Positions 1-7,602 are shown, numbered from the stretch's first letter. The stretch is DNA of 33,765 bases from Methylacidiphilum caldifontis (GCA_945877805.1 CAMCSM010000022.1:1-33765); one strand, 5' to 3'. Notes: generated by a model not told the origin, from the sequence alone. A program made the numbers and translations.

Positions 1-141
1 AAAAGGGAAACCCTTGGAGAACTCTTTGAACGACTTTCGTCGGAAGCGAGCAGAACTTGAAGAGCCCTGTGCGAGAAATCCGCACGCAGGGATCTGTGCG
101 GGGGGATCTGATGCCAGCGGCATCAGATTCCCTACCGCGAT
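1..141 (+). mobile_element. 3' end of a group II intron (domains V and VI), cut by the left edge
   Basis: Bases 62-94 fold as a group II intron domain V: GAGCCCTG pairs with CAGGGATC, an inner TGCG/CGCA stem carries a GAAA-type loop, and the AGC catalytic-triad position near the start is kept. Domain VI follows as a hairpin with arms 106-115 and 119-128, and the intron ends with CCTACCGCGAT at 131-141, matching the usual purine-rich end plus AY. Frame 1 is open from base 1 to a stop at 58-60 and could be the last 19 codons of the intron-encoded reverse transcriptase, but that is too short to tell. The rest of the intron lies outside the window. Recognition is by secondary structure and remembered consensus of bacterial introns, not by a covariance model. 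Confidence 0.72.
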
Positions 142-166
142 AAACGGCAGTTCAACTGCCGTTTTT
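142..166 (+). terminator. Perfect hairpin plus T-run directly after the intron
   Basis: AAACGGCAGTT (142-152) and AACTGCCGTTT (154-164) are perfect inverted repeats around one base, followed by more T. This has the form of an intrinsic terminator reading rightward. It starts on the first base of the 3' exon of the group II intron. Confidence 0.55.
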
Positions 167-263
167 AGGTTAAGCGGAGAACTTATCTTCAATTCTATCG
201 AAGTCCAAAGAAATGATTCTCCGATGACAATTTCGGGTTCCCGTCTCATGGATTAAAAAAACT

Positions 264-299
264 TTGACGATTTTATAAAGTGCTACTATTGTATCACTT
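264..299 (+). promoter_or_regulatory. Promoter and operator of the Phd-ParE operon
   Basis: TTGACG (264-269) and TATTGT (287-292) are separated by 17 bp, which would place the transcription start at about 299-300, on the ATG at 300. AAGTGcTAC (278-286) and GTAtCACTT (291-299) form an inverted repeat around TATT with one mismatch. It overlaps the -10 element, where an antitoxin would be expected to bind for autorepression. The -10 match is only 4 of 6. Confidence 0.5.
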
Positions 300-557
300 A
301 TGAAAACGGAATTGGTAACCACTTTGAAGCGACAGGCGACGCGAATCCTTTCCGATCTTGAAGAGAGCAAAGATACTGTTTTGATTACGGAGCACGGACG
401 CCCTGCCGCATATCTTGTCGACATTCAGACTTTTGAGCGACTCTGCAATAGGGTTCGAATTTTAGAGGGAATTGCAAGAGGAGAGAAAGCGGTCCAAGAA
501 GGGCGGATGGTGTCGCATGAACAAGCAAAAACGAAAATGAAAAGATGGTTGAACTGA
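300..557 (+). CDS. Type II antitoxin, Phd/YefM family
   Basis: This 85-residue protein has the Phd/YefM pattern. An N-terminal DNA-binding half (LVTTLKRQATRILSDLEESK) is followed by VLITEHGRPAAYLVDIQTFERL, the family's signature strand-turn. The charged C-terminal tail (about 55-85) would wrap and neutralise the toxin. The gene overlaps the ParE-like toxin by 13 bp, so the two are translationally coupled. No Shine-Dalgarno sequence precedes the ATG, and the predicted promoter lies immediately upstream, so the mRNA is probably leaderless. The inverted repeat at 278-299 is the likely autoregulatory operator. The family call is firm; which toxin chemistry it counters is inferred from the neighbour. 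Confidence 0.88.
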   Translation: MKTELVTTLKRQATRILSDLEESKDTVLITEHGRPAAYLVDIQTFERLCNRVRILEGIARGEKAVQEGRMVSHEQAKTKMKRWLN

Positions 558-847
558 TTTGGACAGAGCCAGCAATTCAGGATTTAGAGGTCATCGCAGA
601 TTACATTGCGTTGGATAAACCTGAAGCCGCTAAAAAGCTTGTTTCTCGCATTTTCGAGAAAGTGGAGAATTTGAAGCGATTTCCAAAACTTGGATCCTCC
701 CCTCGAGAATTGCACGGTATGTCCTATCGACAACTCGTTATTTCGCCATGCCGAGTCTTCTACAGAGTCGAAGAGAAGAAAATTTTCATCCTCCATGTCA
801 TGAGAGGTGAGCAACTCCTTCATGCCGGACTTTTTGAAATGAATTAA
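545..847 (+). CDS. RelE/ParE-family toxin
   Basis: This 100-residue basic protein matches the ParE/RelE fold: WTEPAIQDLEVIADYIALDK at the N-terminus, a helical AAKKLVSRIFEKVENLKRFP stretch, then the LGSSPREL, YRQLVISPCRVFYRVEEKKIFILHVMR strand series and a short tail. ParE proteins of this type inhibit DNA gyrase, whereas RelE proteins cleave ribosome-bound mRNA. The early EPAIQDLEVIADYIA segment and the YRVFY-like strand favour ParE, but sequence alone does not decide the target. It follows the antitoxin with a 13-bp overlap. The stop codon (845-847) is immediately followed by a repeat element starting TCATAAACCGG. Confidence 0.88.
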   Translation: MVELIWTEPAIQDLEVIADYIALDKPEAAKKLVSRIFEKVENLKRFPKLGSSPRELHGMSYRQLVISPCRVFYRVEEKKIFILHVMRGEQLLHAGLFEMN

Positions 848-935
848 TCATAAACCGGACGAACCGGAACCAAGGTTCATTTGTTGAACGAATTATTTTT
901 AGATCGAATCAACTCATTCCGACTCCGGTTTATGA
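848..935. repeat. 88-bp intergenic repeat with 12-bp terminal inverted repeats (copy A)
   Basis: TCATAAACCGGA (848-859) is perfectly repeated in inverse orientation at 924-935. The left arm is followed by CCGGAACCAAGG, which aligns with CCGAAACCAAGG at the same place in copy B (10654-10744, minus strand). The element starts on the first base after the toxin stop codon. An inner small hairpin, GTTCA/TGAAC, is also visible. The remaining bases to 1035 hold nothing I recognise. Confidence 0.6.
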
Positions 936-1035
936 AATTTGCTTCGCAGAAAACAAAAATTCAGGTTCTTGGTGAGGGGGTTGAAATCGCTCTCCTTCAA
1001 GGCTTTATTCTGAGGATGATTGAGGGATCGATCTC

Positions 1036-2442
1036 TTAGCAGGCGATTTTTTTCAAGGCCGCTTTCGTGATGCCTAAAATTTTTGCGGCCTTCGCTTCGT
1101 CATTGTCTGCGGCTTTAAGGGCACGAAGGAGAAATTCTTTTTGGAGCAGTTCCATGAGATTTTGATCAGGATGCTGACGGAGCGATTCAAAGAGCTGATC
1201 GAAGAGTTGCTCTTGATTCAAGGTCGCTCCCTCTGAGGAATTTGACGAGAGCACGGGAAGTCCTGCCTGCTTTGTAAACTCTTTCGGCAAATGATGCGGA
1301 AGGATGGTCGATCCGGAGGCCATCACCATACAGCGTTGGAGGCCGTTTTCGAGTTCGCGGACATTTCCAGGCCATGGATTCGATTTCAGAATTTCCATCG
1401 CTTCGGGGGAGATCTTGGAGGGGGAATTCGGGGTTTTAAGTCGAATTTTGTTCATGAAGTATTCGACAAGCAGAGGAATATCCCCCGTTCTTTCCCGGAG
1501 CGGAGGAAGGTGAAGATGAACGACATTTAAGCGGTAGTAGAGATCTTCGCGAAAAGTTTTATTCTCGACCATCGTCGTGAGATTTTTATTGGTCGCGGCG
1601 ATGATTCGGACATCGGTTTTCATCGACTCATTGTTTCCAAGTCGAGTGAACTCCCCCTCTTGGAGGACCCGGAGAAACTTCGCCTGGGTAGCGAGCGGCA
1701 TTTCGCCGATTTCATCAAGGAAGAGAGTTCCGCCGTCGCACTGTTCGAATTTTCCGATCCGTTGATTCATCGCCCCTGTAAAAGCCCCTTTTTCATGTCC
1801 GAAGAGTTCGCTTTCGAGGAGATTTTCCGGGATCGCCGCGCAATTGAGTGCGACGTAGACATTTTTGAAGCGAGGACTATTTTGATGAATCGCACGGGCG
1901 ATGAGTTCTTTACCCGTGCCGCTTTCTCCTGTGACCAGAACGGTGGCGGGGGTGGAGGCGACCTGTCCGATGATTTTATAGACCTCCTGCATCGCAGGGG
2001 AGCTTCCGATAATCGTTTGACGAAGTTCTTCAGCGGAGAGTTTTGTTGGAAAGGAGGGGATCTCCGTTTTTTGCGTTGCCGCAGCGAGGAGGGCACGGGA
2101 GATCAGGGCTTTGAGCTGAGGGATATCAAACGGTTTTAAAATATAGTCGTAGGCTCCGAGCTTCATCGCTTCGATGGCAGTTTGAGAGGTCCCGTAGGCG
2201 GTCATGACGATGACAATTTGCTTCGGATTATGAAGGCGAAGCTCACGAAGACCATCAAGGCCGTTTCGATTTCCCATTCGGATATCGGTTACAATGAGAT
2301 CCGGGTTTTCTGATTTGGCGAGTTTGACACCAGCTTCTGGAGAATCGGCGGTGATGATTTCAATTGGCTCCCTTTCCAAAACACGTTTGAAAGAGTAATG
2401 GACATCGGCTTCATCATCGATGAGGAGAAGTTTTTGTTTCAC
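1036..2442 (-). CDS. Sigma-54-dependent response regulator (NtrC/AtoC type), orphan
   Basis: The protein has three domains, numbered here from the GTG start at 2442. A receiver domain carries LLLIDDEAD at the N-terminus, phospho-acceptor D53 in LIVTDIRMGN, and the conserved K in YILKPFD. An AAA+ domain has Walker A GESGTGKE (about 172-179), the sigma-54-contacting GAFTGA loop (219-224) and Walker B TLFLDEIG. A short C-terminal Fis-type helix-turn-helix (KAAKILGITKAALKKI) stops two residues later, a few residues shorter than typical NtrC tails. The open frame extends to a TTG at 2478. GTG at 2442 gives the family's usual N-terminus (M-K-Q-K-LLLIDDE), so I prefer it, but neither has a clear ribosome binding site. 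No histidine kinase is adjacent, so the input signal is unknown. Confidence 0.93.
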   Translation of the reverse strand: MKQKLLLIDDEADVHYSFKRVLEREPIEIITADSPEAGVKLAKSENPDLIVTDIRMGNRNGLDGLRELRLHNPKQIVIVMTAYGTSQTAIEAMKLGAYDYILKPFDIPQLKALISRALLAAATQKTEIPSFPTKLSAEELRQTIIGSSPAMQEVYKIIGQVASTPATVLVTGESGTGKELIARAIHQNSPRFKNVYVALNCAAIPENLLESELFGHEKGAFTGAMNQRIGKFEQCDGGTLFLDEIGEMPLATQAKFLRVLQEGEFTRLGNNESMKTDVRIIAATNKNLTTMVENKTFREDLYYRLNVVHLHLPPLRERTGDIPLLVEYFMNKIRLKTPNSPSKISPEAMEILKSNPWPGNVRELENGLQRCMVMASGSTILPHHLPKEFTKQAGLPVLSSNSSEGATLNQEQLFDQLFESLRQHPDQNLMELLQKEFLLRALKAADNDEAKAAKILGITKAALKKIAC

Positions 2443-2551
2443 AGGGCCACAGTTTAACGGCGAAGAGGAGATTCGCAAGAAGGAAGAGGGAGGACAAAGT
2501 AAACTCTATCTACTTGAAAATCCAGCCTAAAAGCGCTAATAGACTCCTCAC

Positions 2552-3793
2552 ATGACTCCTCTTCTTCGTTTTATTTTCCCGGTCTTCCTCCTGAACCTTA
2601 TTGTAATATTCCCAACAGCCGCCGCCAACTATGAGGTCGCCGCATACTACTGGCCCAATTGGCACGTCGATGCGCGCAATGAGAAGAAGCTGGGCAAAGA
2701 CTGGACGGAATGGGAACTGGTCAAGGCCGCCAAGCCGCGTTTCCCCGGTCACGAGCAGCCGCGAGTTCCTCTGTGGGGCTATGAAGATGAAGCCGACCCG
2801 AAAATTATGGCCAAGAAGATTGATGCTGCCGCGGACAACGGCCTGACCGCCTTTATCTTTGACTGGTACTACTACAATGAAGGAATCGCCCTTGATCGTT
2901 GTTTGCGCGAAGGGTTCCTCAAGGCCCCTAACCGCAACCGTCTCAAGTTCTCCATCATGTGGGCCAATCACGATTACGTTGACCTTTTTCCCGCAAAGCT
3001 GGGCAAACAAAAAGAACTTTGGAATGCCGGGGGCGTAACGCGGGAAACTTTTGTCAAAGCCACGGACCTCATGATCAGGGACTATTTCTCACAGCCAAAC
3101 TACTGGAAAATTAACGGGAAGCCCTATTTCTCGATCTATGAGCTTCATACGCTGATGGCCGGCCTTGGTGGCGCCGAACAGACAAGACTCGCTTTTGAAG
3201 ATTTTCGCAAACGGTGCAAAGCCGCCGGTCTCCCCGGTTTACATATTAATGCCGTGGCTTGGGGAGTGCAGCTCAGTTCAATCGGAAATGAGCCCATTCG
3301 CGATATCTCCAGCATGAACAAGCCGGCAGTCATTGTAAAAGATGCTGCGGGTTTAATCGCCACGCTTGGCGTTGACAGTGTCACCTCTTACGTCTGGATC
3401 CATCACGTGGGAATCCCATCATTCCCGAGCTCCCCCTACGAAAAATGGGGGGACGAAGCGGTAGCCCAATGGCCAGGATTGCAGAAGCAGTTTAATGCCC
3501 CCTATTACCCGAATGTCAGCGTCGGATGGGATGCCTCACCGCGTACTGATCAAACGCAGGAATTTGCGAACGGTGGCTACCCTCATATGTCCGTGATCAC
3601 AGGAGGCACGCCAATGTTGTTCAAGAAATATCTCGAAAACGCCAAAGCCTACCTTGATACACAGCCCCCCGAAAATCGCATCCTCACGATCAACTCGTGG
3701 AACGAATGGACCGAAGGCAGTTACCTCGAACCAGACACGAAAAATAAGATGGATTATCTTAAGGCACTCAAAGCCGTCTTCCCTCCAAAGTGA
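2552..3793 (+). CDS. Secreted GH99/WbsX-like glycan-processing protein
   Basis: This 413-residue protein begins with a signal peptide (MTPLLRFIFPVFLLNLIVIF, cleavage near TAAA-NYE). The mature part starts with EVAAYYWPNWH, has FIFDWYYYNEG around residue 105, IMWANHDY, YFSIYELHTLM, and ends with the NSWNEWTEGSYLEPD block. These are hallmarks of the WbsX/GH99-like (beta/alpha)8 domain linked to polysaccharide processing, where the C-terminal Glu-rich block holds candidate catalytic acids. The substrate is unknown. Codon use is visibly more G/C-ending (many CTG, GCC, AAG) than in genes either side, suggesting horizontal acquisition. It stands alone between two minus-strand genes. The ATG at 2552 is chosen because it gives a complete signal peptide; no good ribosome binding site is seen. 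Confidence 0.85.
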   Translation: MTPLLRFIFPVFLLNLIVIFPTAAANYEVAAYYWPNWHVDARNEKKLGKDWTEWELVKAAKPRFPGHEQPRVPLWGYEDEADPKIMAKKIDAAADNGLTAFIFDWYYYNEGIALDRCLREGFLKAPNRNRLKFSIMWANHDYVDLFPAKLGKQKELWNAGGVTRETFVKATDLMIRDYFSQPNYWKINGKPYFSIYELHTLMAGLGGAEQTRLAFEDFRKRCKAAGLPGLHINAVAWGVQLSSIGNEPIRDISSMNKPAVIVKDAAGLIATLGVDSVTSYVWIHHVGIPSFPSSPYEKWGDEAVAQWPGLQKQFNAPYYPNVSVGWDASPRTDQTQEFANGGYPHMSVITGGTPMLFKKYLENAKAYLDTQPPENRILTINSWNEWTEGSYLEPDTKNKMDYLKALKAVFPPK

Positions 3794-3886
3794 CCCCAGT
3801 ATAGATATGCTATACCTATGAATAACAAAAATCAAATCGAAGATTAGCCTTGAGAGTGGGCGAGAACTCGCCAGTCGCAAGTTCGG

Positions 3887-4495
3887 TTAAAGTTTAATAT
3901 CTTTAGAGATTTTGCTTTTCGGTTCCTCGACGCGTTTGAGTTTCAAGGAAAGTTTTTCGAGAAAGGAACGTTCAATTTTCGACGTATGGGCTCGAAGGGG
4001 GGTGGTTTTATCGGAAAAATTCATTTTCACCTCATCGTGATGAGAGTCGGAAACTTGTTGATTTGCGGAGCGAAGTCGGTGACTGAGACAGCGAGCGATT
4101 CCCATGAGTAAGGCCCCTCCGCCACCGAGATGTTCAGAGAGATATTTAATCAGTTCATGAATATCGAGACTCCACAAAATCGATTCACCGATCGAGCGAA
4201 CGGTCGCTGAGGCGTTTCCCTCTTCAAAGAGGCAGACCTCTCCGAGGCATTCGCCCGGCTCGATTTTACAATAGATGATCTCTTTTCCTGAGCTCATTCC
4301 AGAGATTTGAAGCGAGCCCTCGACAAGAATATAGAGGCGAGTCTGGATTGTTCCCTCTTGAATGAGAGGCTCTTGATCGCTAATTTTTTCGTACTTTCCG
4401 TAGCTTCCGAGATCAACGAGAGATTTCGAAGAGAGATAGGCAAGGATTCCAACGGGAGGAAGAGCGGGGAGCTGAAGGGGGAGCCATTGAGACAT
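3887..4495 (-). CDS. Cyclic-nucleotide-binding-domain protein, second of a tandem pair
   Basis: This 202-residue protein has a CRP-like beta-roll at about residues 35-125: LIQEGTIQTRLYILVEGSLQI, then GECLGEVCLFEEGNASATVRSI, the phosphate-binding-cassette region. The Arg that contacts the cyclic phosphate (R-S/A-A-T-V in CRP and PKA) is Ala here (NASATV), so cAMP binding is doubtful. A helical region and a charged 60-residue tail follow, with no helix-turn-helix. It starts one base after the stop of its paralogue, with AGGAG upstream of the ATG, so the pair is co-translated. The role is unknown; a soluble sensor or protein-binding module is possible. The strongly truncated C-terminal end argues against a transcription factor. 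Confidence 0.8.
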   Translation of the reverse strand: MSQWLPLQLPALPPVGILAYLSSKSLVDLGSYGKYEKISDQEPLIQEGTIQTRLYILVEGSLQISGMSSGKEIIYCKIEPGECLGEVCLFEEGNASATVRSIGESILWSLDIHELIKYLSEHLGGGGALLMGIARCLSHRLRSANQQVSDSHHDEVKMNFSDKTTPLRAHTSKIERSFLEKLSLKLKRVEEPKSKISKDIKL

Positions 4496-4496
4496 T

Positions 4497-4985
4497 TTAT
4501 TGAGCTCCTGTTTTGATGCGATTGCGAATGCTCACAAAACTTGGTGGAAGTTTATGTTTGCGAATCGTTTCATTTACAGCACGTAGGCGTCGACTGAGAA
4601 GTTGATTCACTCCGAGAAGAAAAGTACATCCCTCTAAAGCATGATGATCCATAAACTGTTGGAGGAGATTGACATCCATAGACCAAATTTTTCCTTGAGT
4701 GACTCCCCGAACAGTGGCGGAAGCCGGGGCCGGTTGAAAAATACTGATTTCTCCAAAGCATTCCCCTTTTCCAATCTCAGCAAGTTTGATCTCCTCCTGA
4801 TCCGGCTTTAAGAAGACTTCAAGGATTCCTGAGAGGATAATAAAGATTCGGTCATGGGTGTCCCCTTGATGAATGATGACTTCGTACGGTTGAAAGAGTT
4901 GCTCCTCTCCGTAGTGAGAGAGGGTGGCAAGGGCCTCTTCATCCATATTGGCTAAAATTCCTTCGCGTTTGAGTATTGATGACAC
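4497..4985 (-). CDS. Cyclic-nucleotide-binding-domain protein, first of a tandem pair
   Basis: This 162-residue protein has a single CRP-like beta-roll: EVIIHQGDTHDRIFIILSGI, then GECFGEISIFQPAPASATVRGV, then a C-terminal helix region. As in the downstream paralogue, the cyclic-phosphate-binding Arg is replaced by Ala (PASATV). No DNA-binding domain is present. The start is GTG at 4985; an internal ATG (MDEEALATL) 13 codons on is an alternative. The two genes align over the whole roll and read as a tandem duplication with diverged tails. A TATACC hexamer four bases before the GTG is a weak -10 candidate, without a convincing -35. Confidence 0.8.
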   Translation of the reverse strand: MSSILKREGILANMDEEALATLSHYGEEQLFQPYEVIIHQGDTHDRIFIILSGILEVFLKPDQEEIKLAEIGKGECFGEISIFQPAPASATVRGVTQGKIWSMDVNLLQQFMDHHALEGCTFLLGVNQLLSRRLRAVNETIRKHKLPPSFVSIRNRIKTGAQ

Positions 4986-5035
4986 TTGGGGTATAGTGTG
5001 GGATCAAATCAGAGAATTCCAGTTTTTTTTAATAG

Positions 5036-5064
5036 TTGAATGAAAATAGAACAGTCCTTAAAAT
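5036..5064 (+). promoter_or_regulatory. Promoter of the DUF4410 lipoprotein gene
   Basis: TTGAAT (5036-5041) and TAAAAT (5059-5064) are 17 bp apart. Transcription would start around 5070-5072, giving a leader of only about 5 bases before the ATG at 5076. Confidence 0.45.
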
Positions 5065-5075
5065 AAGAAAAGATT

Positions 5076-5777
5076 ATGGGAACCGGATATAAAGTCGTTG
5101 GGGGGGTATTTTTCCTTTTTATTTTAGGATGCGCCTCGATTTCTGTTCGTCAGGTCGAGGAGGCGACTCAATTTGCACCCAAAAATCCGCCTGATATTAT
5201 TTATGTCGCTCCTTTTGATGTGGAGAAGGCAGAATTTAATGTGGATCGGGAGGGAGAGGTGCTCGCTGAATTTAAAAAAGCGACGGCGATTGTTTTACAG
5301 GAGGCGATTGTCGAGAGAATTTCTAAATCTTATGGGACCGCTCAATCGTTAGGGGCGCATCAAAAACTGCCGAAGCAGGGGTGGATTGTGATCGGGAAGT
5401 TTATCCGAGTGAATCAGGGGAGCCGAGCGCTGCGTGCGATTATTGGATTCGGGGCCGGTGGCACTAAAATGGAGACGGAGGTCTATCTCTATGATCTCTC
5501 TCATTCCCCGCCTGCTCCTTTTCTTTGTTTTAAGACTTCAGGGGGGAGTAATGCCGAACCGGGATTTATTGCTGATAGTACGAATCCGATTTCTGTTGCG
5601 ACGGGATTCATTGGTGTTTTAGGCGGATTAGCGAAAGGAATCACCGATGATTCTAAGCGCACTTCCCGAATGGTGACCTCCCAAATTTCGCAATATCTTC
5701 TGAAAAGAGATTGGATCGAGGGAGATCAAGCGAGCGAACCGAAACTGGACGGCAGCATTGGCCCACTAATTCCATAA
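5076..5777 (+). CDS. DUF4410-type outer or inner membrane lipoprotein
   Basis: This 233-residue protein has a lipoprotein signal, GGVFFLFILGC, with the lipidated Cys at about residue 19. The body follows the DUF4410 pattern: an IIYVAPFDV strand near residue 48, then GWIVIGKFIRVNQGSRALRA and IIGFGAGGTKMETEVYLYDL at about residues 108-148. That last block, with conserved Gly-Ser-Arg-Ala-Arg and GFGAG, is the family's best-known feature. The biochemical function of DUF4410 is not established. Its TAA stop (5775-5777) lies inside a repeat sequence (CATAAATCGG), so the extreme C-terminus may have been reshaped by repeat insertion. The next gene converges from the other strand. Confidence 0.8.
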   Translation: MGTGYKVVGGVFFLFILGCASISVRQVEEATQFAPKNPPDIIYVAPFDVEKAEFNVDREGEVLAEFKKATAIVLQEAIVERISKSYGTAQSLGAHQKLPKQGWIVIGKFIRVNQGSRALRAIIGFGAGGTKMETEVYLYDLSHSPPAPFLCFKTSGGSNAEPGFIADSTNPISVATGFIGVLGGLAKGITDDSKRTSRMVTSQISQYLLKRDWIEGDQASEPKLDGSIGPLIP

Positions 5778-5819
5778 ATCGGTCAAAGAGCGAAACCAAG
5801 AATATCTCCTCAATGAAAA
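5773..5819 (+). repeat. 47-bp half copy of the TCATAAAYCGG repeat (copy C)
   Basis: Bases 5773-5819 match the minus strand of 10697-10743 at 45 of 47 positions by eye. The element starts over the DUF4410 stop codon and loses similarity just before the end of the converging M20 gene. The opposite terminal repeat is missing. Confidence 0.75.
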
Positions 5820-5830
5820 GTCGGAGGTCA

Positions 5831-6976
5831 CTAACGGGTCAGTAAGAATCGCTCAAACATCTGGACTCCCCTCAGGAATTCCTTTTCTCGAATGAATTCA
5901 TCGACGGTATGGGCTTGCTGAATGGAGCCCGGACCAATCGCAATAGCAGCCGTTTTATATTGAGAAAAAACGGCGGCATCACAAAACCAAGGGGCAGTGG
6001 TGATTCCTTTTGTAAACGGTTTTAGACGTTGAACCCACGGATGTTGGAGGGGGGTGTCGAGAGAGGCAGGACTGCGAGAGATTTTGCAAATGACCCCAGA
6101 AAATCTCTTTAACGTGATCTTAAGCTGTTTTTCGATCTCATTCATTCCACACCCAGGAATGGTTCGAATATCACATTCAATTTTACATTGAGAGGGAACG
6201 ATATTGACTTTGCTTCCGCCGGTAATCGTTCCGATATTAAAGGAGGGCTTCCCCAAATGCGGATGGGAGTGGGCATGGAGAAACGGAACAAAATCGTTTT
6301 CAAGGGTTCGGATGATTTCAGTCATTAAAAGAATCGCATTTTTCCCTCGTTCGGGAGTCGAGGCGTGACACGATTTTCCAACGGTTTCGACGGTGAACCA
6401 AAGGGCTCCTTTATGAGCGTGGACGATCTTTAAATCGGTCGGTTCGCCGATGATCGCAAAATCGGTTTTGAAACCGCTCTTCATGAGATGGATCGCCCCA
6501 TCATTTCCGGCCTCTTCGCCCATCAATCCGGCGAAAACAACAGGGAGAGTTCTTGAGGCCGGCTTCTGTTTCTCCGACCAGCTTTTTAAGGCCCAAAGCA
6601 TGGAGGCCATCGGCCCTTTGGTATCTGAGGCTCCACGCCCGAAAATTTTCCCCGCAACGATTTTCGGATGAAAAGGATCAATCGTCATTCCTCGAACGCT
6701 GACGGTATCTAAGTGAGGGGCAAAGGTGATGGGCAAGGCATGGGGAGCGCGAGCGGCCTTGAAGTGGGCGATGACGTTGGGTCGTCCTGGAAGCACAGGG
6801 ATAAGGTCGACCTCTGCTCCGCACTTTTTCAGAAATGCGGCGATATAGTCGGCGATTTGTTGTTCTCCCGTCGAGGCGCACCCCGGATCTCCATCCGGAT
6901 TGACGCTGGGGATCGAGATCAGATCTTGAAGAAGACGAGTGGCCGACTTTGGAGTTTGAAAACCTTTGGTCGACAT
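5831..6976 (-). CDS. M20-family metallopeptidase/deacylase (ArgE/DapE/CPG2 type)
   Basis: This 381-residue protein carries the M20 metal-site series: FAPHLDTVSV (His and catalytic Asp), GRGASDTKGPMASM (bridging Asp), GLMGEEAGNDG (general-base Glu and metal Glu), IIGEPTDLKIVHAHKGA (metal Asp/Glu), and AHTVDEFI near the C-terminus (last metal His). The lid dimerisation domain lies between. M20 enzymes hydrolyse acyl-amino acids or small peptides; ArgE (acetylornithine) and DapE (succinyl-diaminopimelate) are the likeliest relatives, but substrate cannot be told from context. ATG at 6976 is preferred over 6985 because AAGGAG abuts the upstream ATG and is 9 bases from this one. Confidence 0.88.
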   Translation of the reverse strand: MSTKGFQTPKSATRLLQDLISIPSVNPDGDPGCASTGEQQIADYIAAFLKKCGAEVDLIPVLPGRPNVIAHFKAARAPHALPITFAPHLDTVSVRGMTIDPFHPKIVAGKIFGRGASDTKGPMASMLWALKSWSEKQKPASRTLPVVFAGLMGEEAGNDGAIHLMKSGFKTDFAIIGEPTDLKIVHAHKGALWFTVETVGKSCHASTPERGKNAILLMTEIIRTLENDFVPFLHAHSHPHLGKPSFNIGTITGGSKVNIVPSQCKIECDIRTIPGCGMNEIEKQLKITLKRFSGVICKISRSPASLDTPLQHPWVQRLKPFTKGITTAPWFCDAAVFSQYKTAAIAIGPGSIQQAHTVDEFIREKEFLRGVQMFERFLLTR

Positions 6977-6990
6977 GCTCTTCATCTCCT

Positions 6991-7602
6991 TTATTTCGAC
7001 TTTTTAGCCGTTTTTTTCTTCAGAGGAATCTCAGGGTAAATCCCCTTGATTAATTTCGCTTTAAATTTTATGTAGTGCTTAATGGATTCGCGAACGATAT
7101 CCATGGTTTCGACAGATCCGGCAAAGCCCTCGATTTCGGGGCGGGTCTTTCCTTTTTCCAGCTCTTTGTAAGTCGTGAAGAAATGTTTGATCTCCGTGAG
7201 CACATGCGTCGGGAGCTGAGCGATATCGGAGATGTCGTTGAAGTAAGGATCTCCTTCATGAACCGCGATGACCTTAAAGTCATCTTCCCCTTGATCGATC
7301 ATATGCATTCCGCCGACGGGGCGAGCATGCATCAGACAGCCTGCGGCCACTGATTCCTGTCCGATAACGAGAATATCGAGAGGATCTTTGTCGCCGCAAT
7401 AGGTCATCGGAATAAATCCGTAGTTGCTCGGATAATGAACGGCACTGTGGAGGATACGATCCACTTGAAGGAGTCCACTTTTTTTATCGAGCTCGTACTT
7501 AATCTTAGAGCCCATCGGACATTCGATATAGGCAGTGACGATATAAGGAGGTTTAACTCCAGGACTAACGGAATGATAAGGATTTGAAACAGCGAGTTGC
7601 AT
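6991..7602 (-). CDS. ppa: Soluble inorganic pyrophosphatase (family I)
   Basis: It hydrolyses pyrophosphate to phosphate in the cytoplasm, pulling biosynthetic reactions forward. Family I motifs are clear: KIKYELDKKSGLLQVDR, YPSNYGFIPMTYCGDKDPLD (the signature with metal-binding Asp residues), then HFFTTYKELEKGK near the C-terminus. At 203 residues it is longer than the E. coli enzyme, mainly by a Lys-rich tail (PLKKKTAKKSK). The frame also has a TTG at 7632 with AGGTGG upstream, so a 10-residue longer form is possible; the ATG at 7602 agrees better with family length. M20 starts 15 bp downstream, so the two may be co-transcribed. Confidence 0.93.
   Translation of the reverse strand: MQLAVSNPYHSVSPGVKPPYIVTAYIECPMGSKIKYELDKKSGLLQVDRILHSAVHYPSNYGFIPMTYCGDKDPLDILVIGQESVAAGCLMHARPVGGMHMIDQGEDDFKVIAVHEGDPYFNDISDIAQLPTHVLTEIKHFFTTYKELEKGKTRPEIEGFAGSVETMDIVRESIKHYIKFKAKLIKGIYPEIPLKKKTAKKSK

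Noticed and set aside
14-256. 80-codon plus-strand frame at the left edge
   Set aside because: It runs through intron domains V and VI, the hairpin and the promoter region, so it is not a believable gene.
848-935. Possible integron attC site next to a toxin-antitoxin cassette
   Set aside because: The ends lack the RYYYAAC and GTTRRRY core sites, the related copy B has AAAT/ATTT at that place, and no integrase is seen.
1660-2139. 159-codon plus-strand frame
   Set aside because: It is antisense to the AAA+ domain of the sigma-54 regulator, which is fully supported by motifs.
2510-3010. 166-codon minus-strand frame
   Set aside because: It is antisense to the GH99/WbsX-like gene, whose motifs are intact.
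3799-3872. Small inverted repeats GTATAG/CTATAC and GGCGAG/CTCGCC after the GH99-like gene
   Set aside because: Stems are six bp with no T-run and no second copy, so I cannot assign them a role.
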